Part shown: one piece after another, positions 23,160-23,178 of the stretch | Position numbering within the stretch: the stretch's first letter is position 1 | Layout of the letters: each line of letters starts with the position of its first letter | Program-made: the position numbers and the translations under genes | The notes under the pieces: model-generated | Told to the model about the DNA's origin: nothing | Databases searched by the model: none | What the model saw: only the letters and a program-made list of their open reading frames with translations | NCBI GenBank assembly: GCA_964600685.1 | Contig: CAZRKU010000045.1 | Location: 1 to 23,178 of the forward strand | Direction of reading: 5' to 3' | Length of the DNA stretch: 23,178 nucleotides | Origin: TMP-24 sp964600685 | GTDB taxonomy: Bacteria; Pseudomonadota; Alphaproteobacteria; Rhodobacterales; Rhodobacteraceae

Positions 23160-23178
23160 CAGTCGGCACGGTGCGCTA

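Noticed and set aside
1..23178. CRISPR arrays, transposases, phage or toxin-antitoxin genes
   Set aside because: No regularly spaced direct repeats and no matching protein families were seen on either strand.

Overview
The window looks like chromosomal DNA from a high-GC alphaproteobacterium, most likely Rhodobacterales (Paracoccus/Rhodovulum-like). The reasons are the strong G/C bias at third codon positions, dense operons joined by 4-nt ATGA/GTGA overlaps, the 3' half of a typical alphaproteobacterial tRNA-Asn(GUU), and a 2-aminobenzoyl-CoA gene set of a kind I associate with this group. This placement is inference; no marker gene fixes the genus. 

Layout. (1) 1-1400: the end of tRNA-Asn, then a gene of clearly lower GC for a polytopic membrane protein that resembles surface-polysaccharide polymerases (minus strand), ending in a likely terminator beside the tRNA. 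(2) 1325-1840: decayed remnants of at least two genes that once continued the polysaccharide operon; one seems frameshifted and one is cut off at the change in base composition. (3) 1841-8309, minus strand: a compact operon for making and placing a CDP-linked branched 6-deoxysugar. Its order is rfbF (glucose-1-phosphate cytidylyltransferase), rfbG (CDP-glucose 4,6-dehydratase), a sugar C-methyltransferase, an SDR-type reductase/epimerase, a GtrA-type membrane protein and a GT-C-type membrane glycosyltransferase. (4) 8310-8691: a non-coding gap with the operon's leader and three copies of a TTGACA-containing heptamer. (5) 8692-16641, minus strand: an operon for aerobic 2-aminobenzoate (anthranilate) breakdown as CoA thioesters. 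Its order is the fused 2-aminobenzoyl-CoA monooxygenase/reductase, SDR, MarR regulator, crotonase, acyl-CoA dehydrogenase, 4HBT thioesterase, Rid-family protein and 2-aminobenzoate-CoA ligase. A 3-hydroxyacyl-CoA dehydrogenase is divergent on the plus strand, and two perfect AT-rich palindromes lie between the two start points. (6) 17932-23159, plus strand: a TetR regulator with its own palindromic operator, then an RND efflux pair (membrane fusion protein and inner-membrane transporter) with no outer-membrane channel in view. 

How the genes work together. The catabolic operon activates anthranilate, hydroxylates and reduces the ring in one fused flavoprotein, and probably completes ring opening and beta-oxidation with the remaining enzymes. 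No thiolase and no dedicated ring-cleavage enzyme is present. Two accessory enzymes lack the textbook catalytic residue of their families (the Rid protein has Met where RidA has Arg105; the crotonase lacks the first catalytic Glu and carries an Asp nearby), which makes them the best candidates for new chemistry. The efflux operon beside it may export a toxic substrate or intermediate, but only position suggests this. I see no wholly unknown system, no CRISPR array, and no insertion sequence or phage gene.
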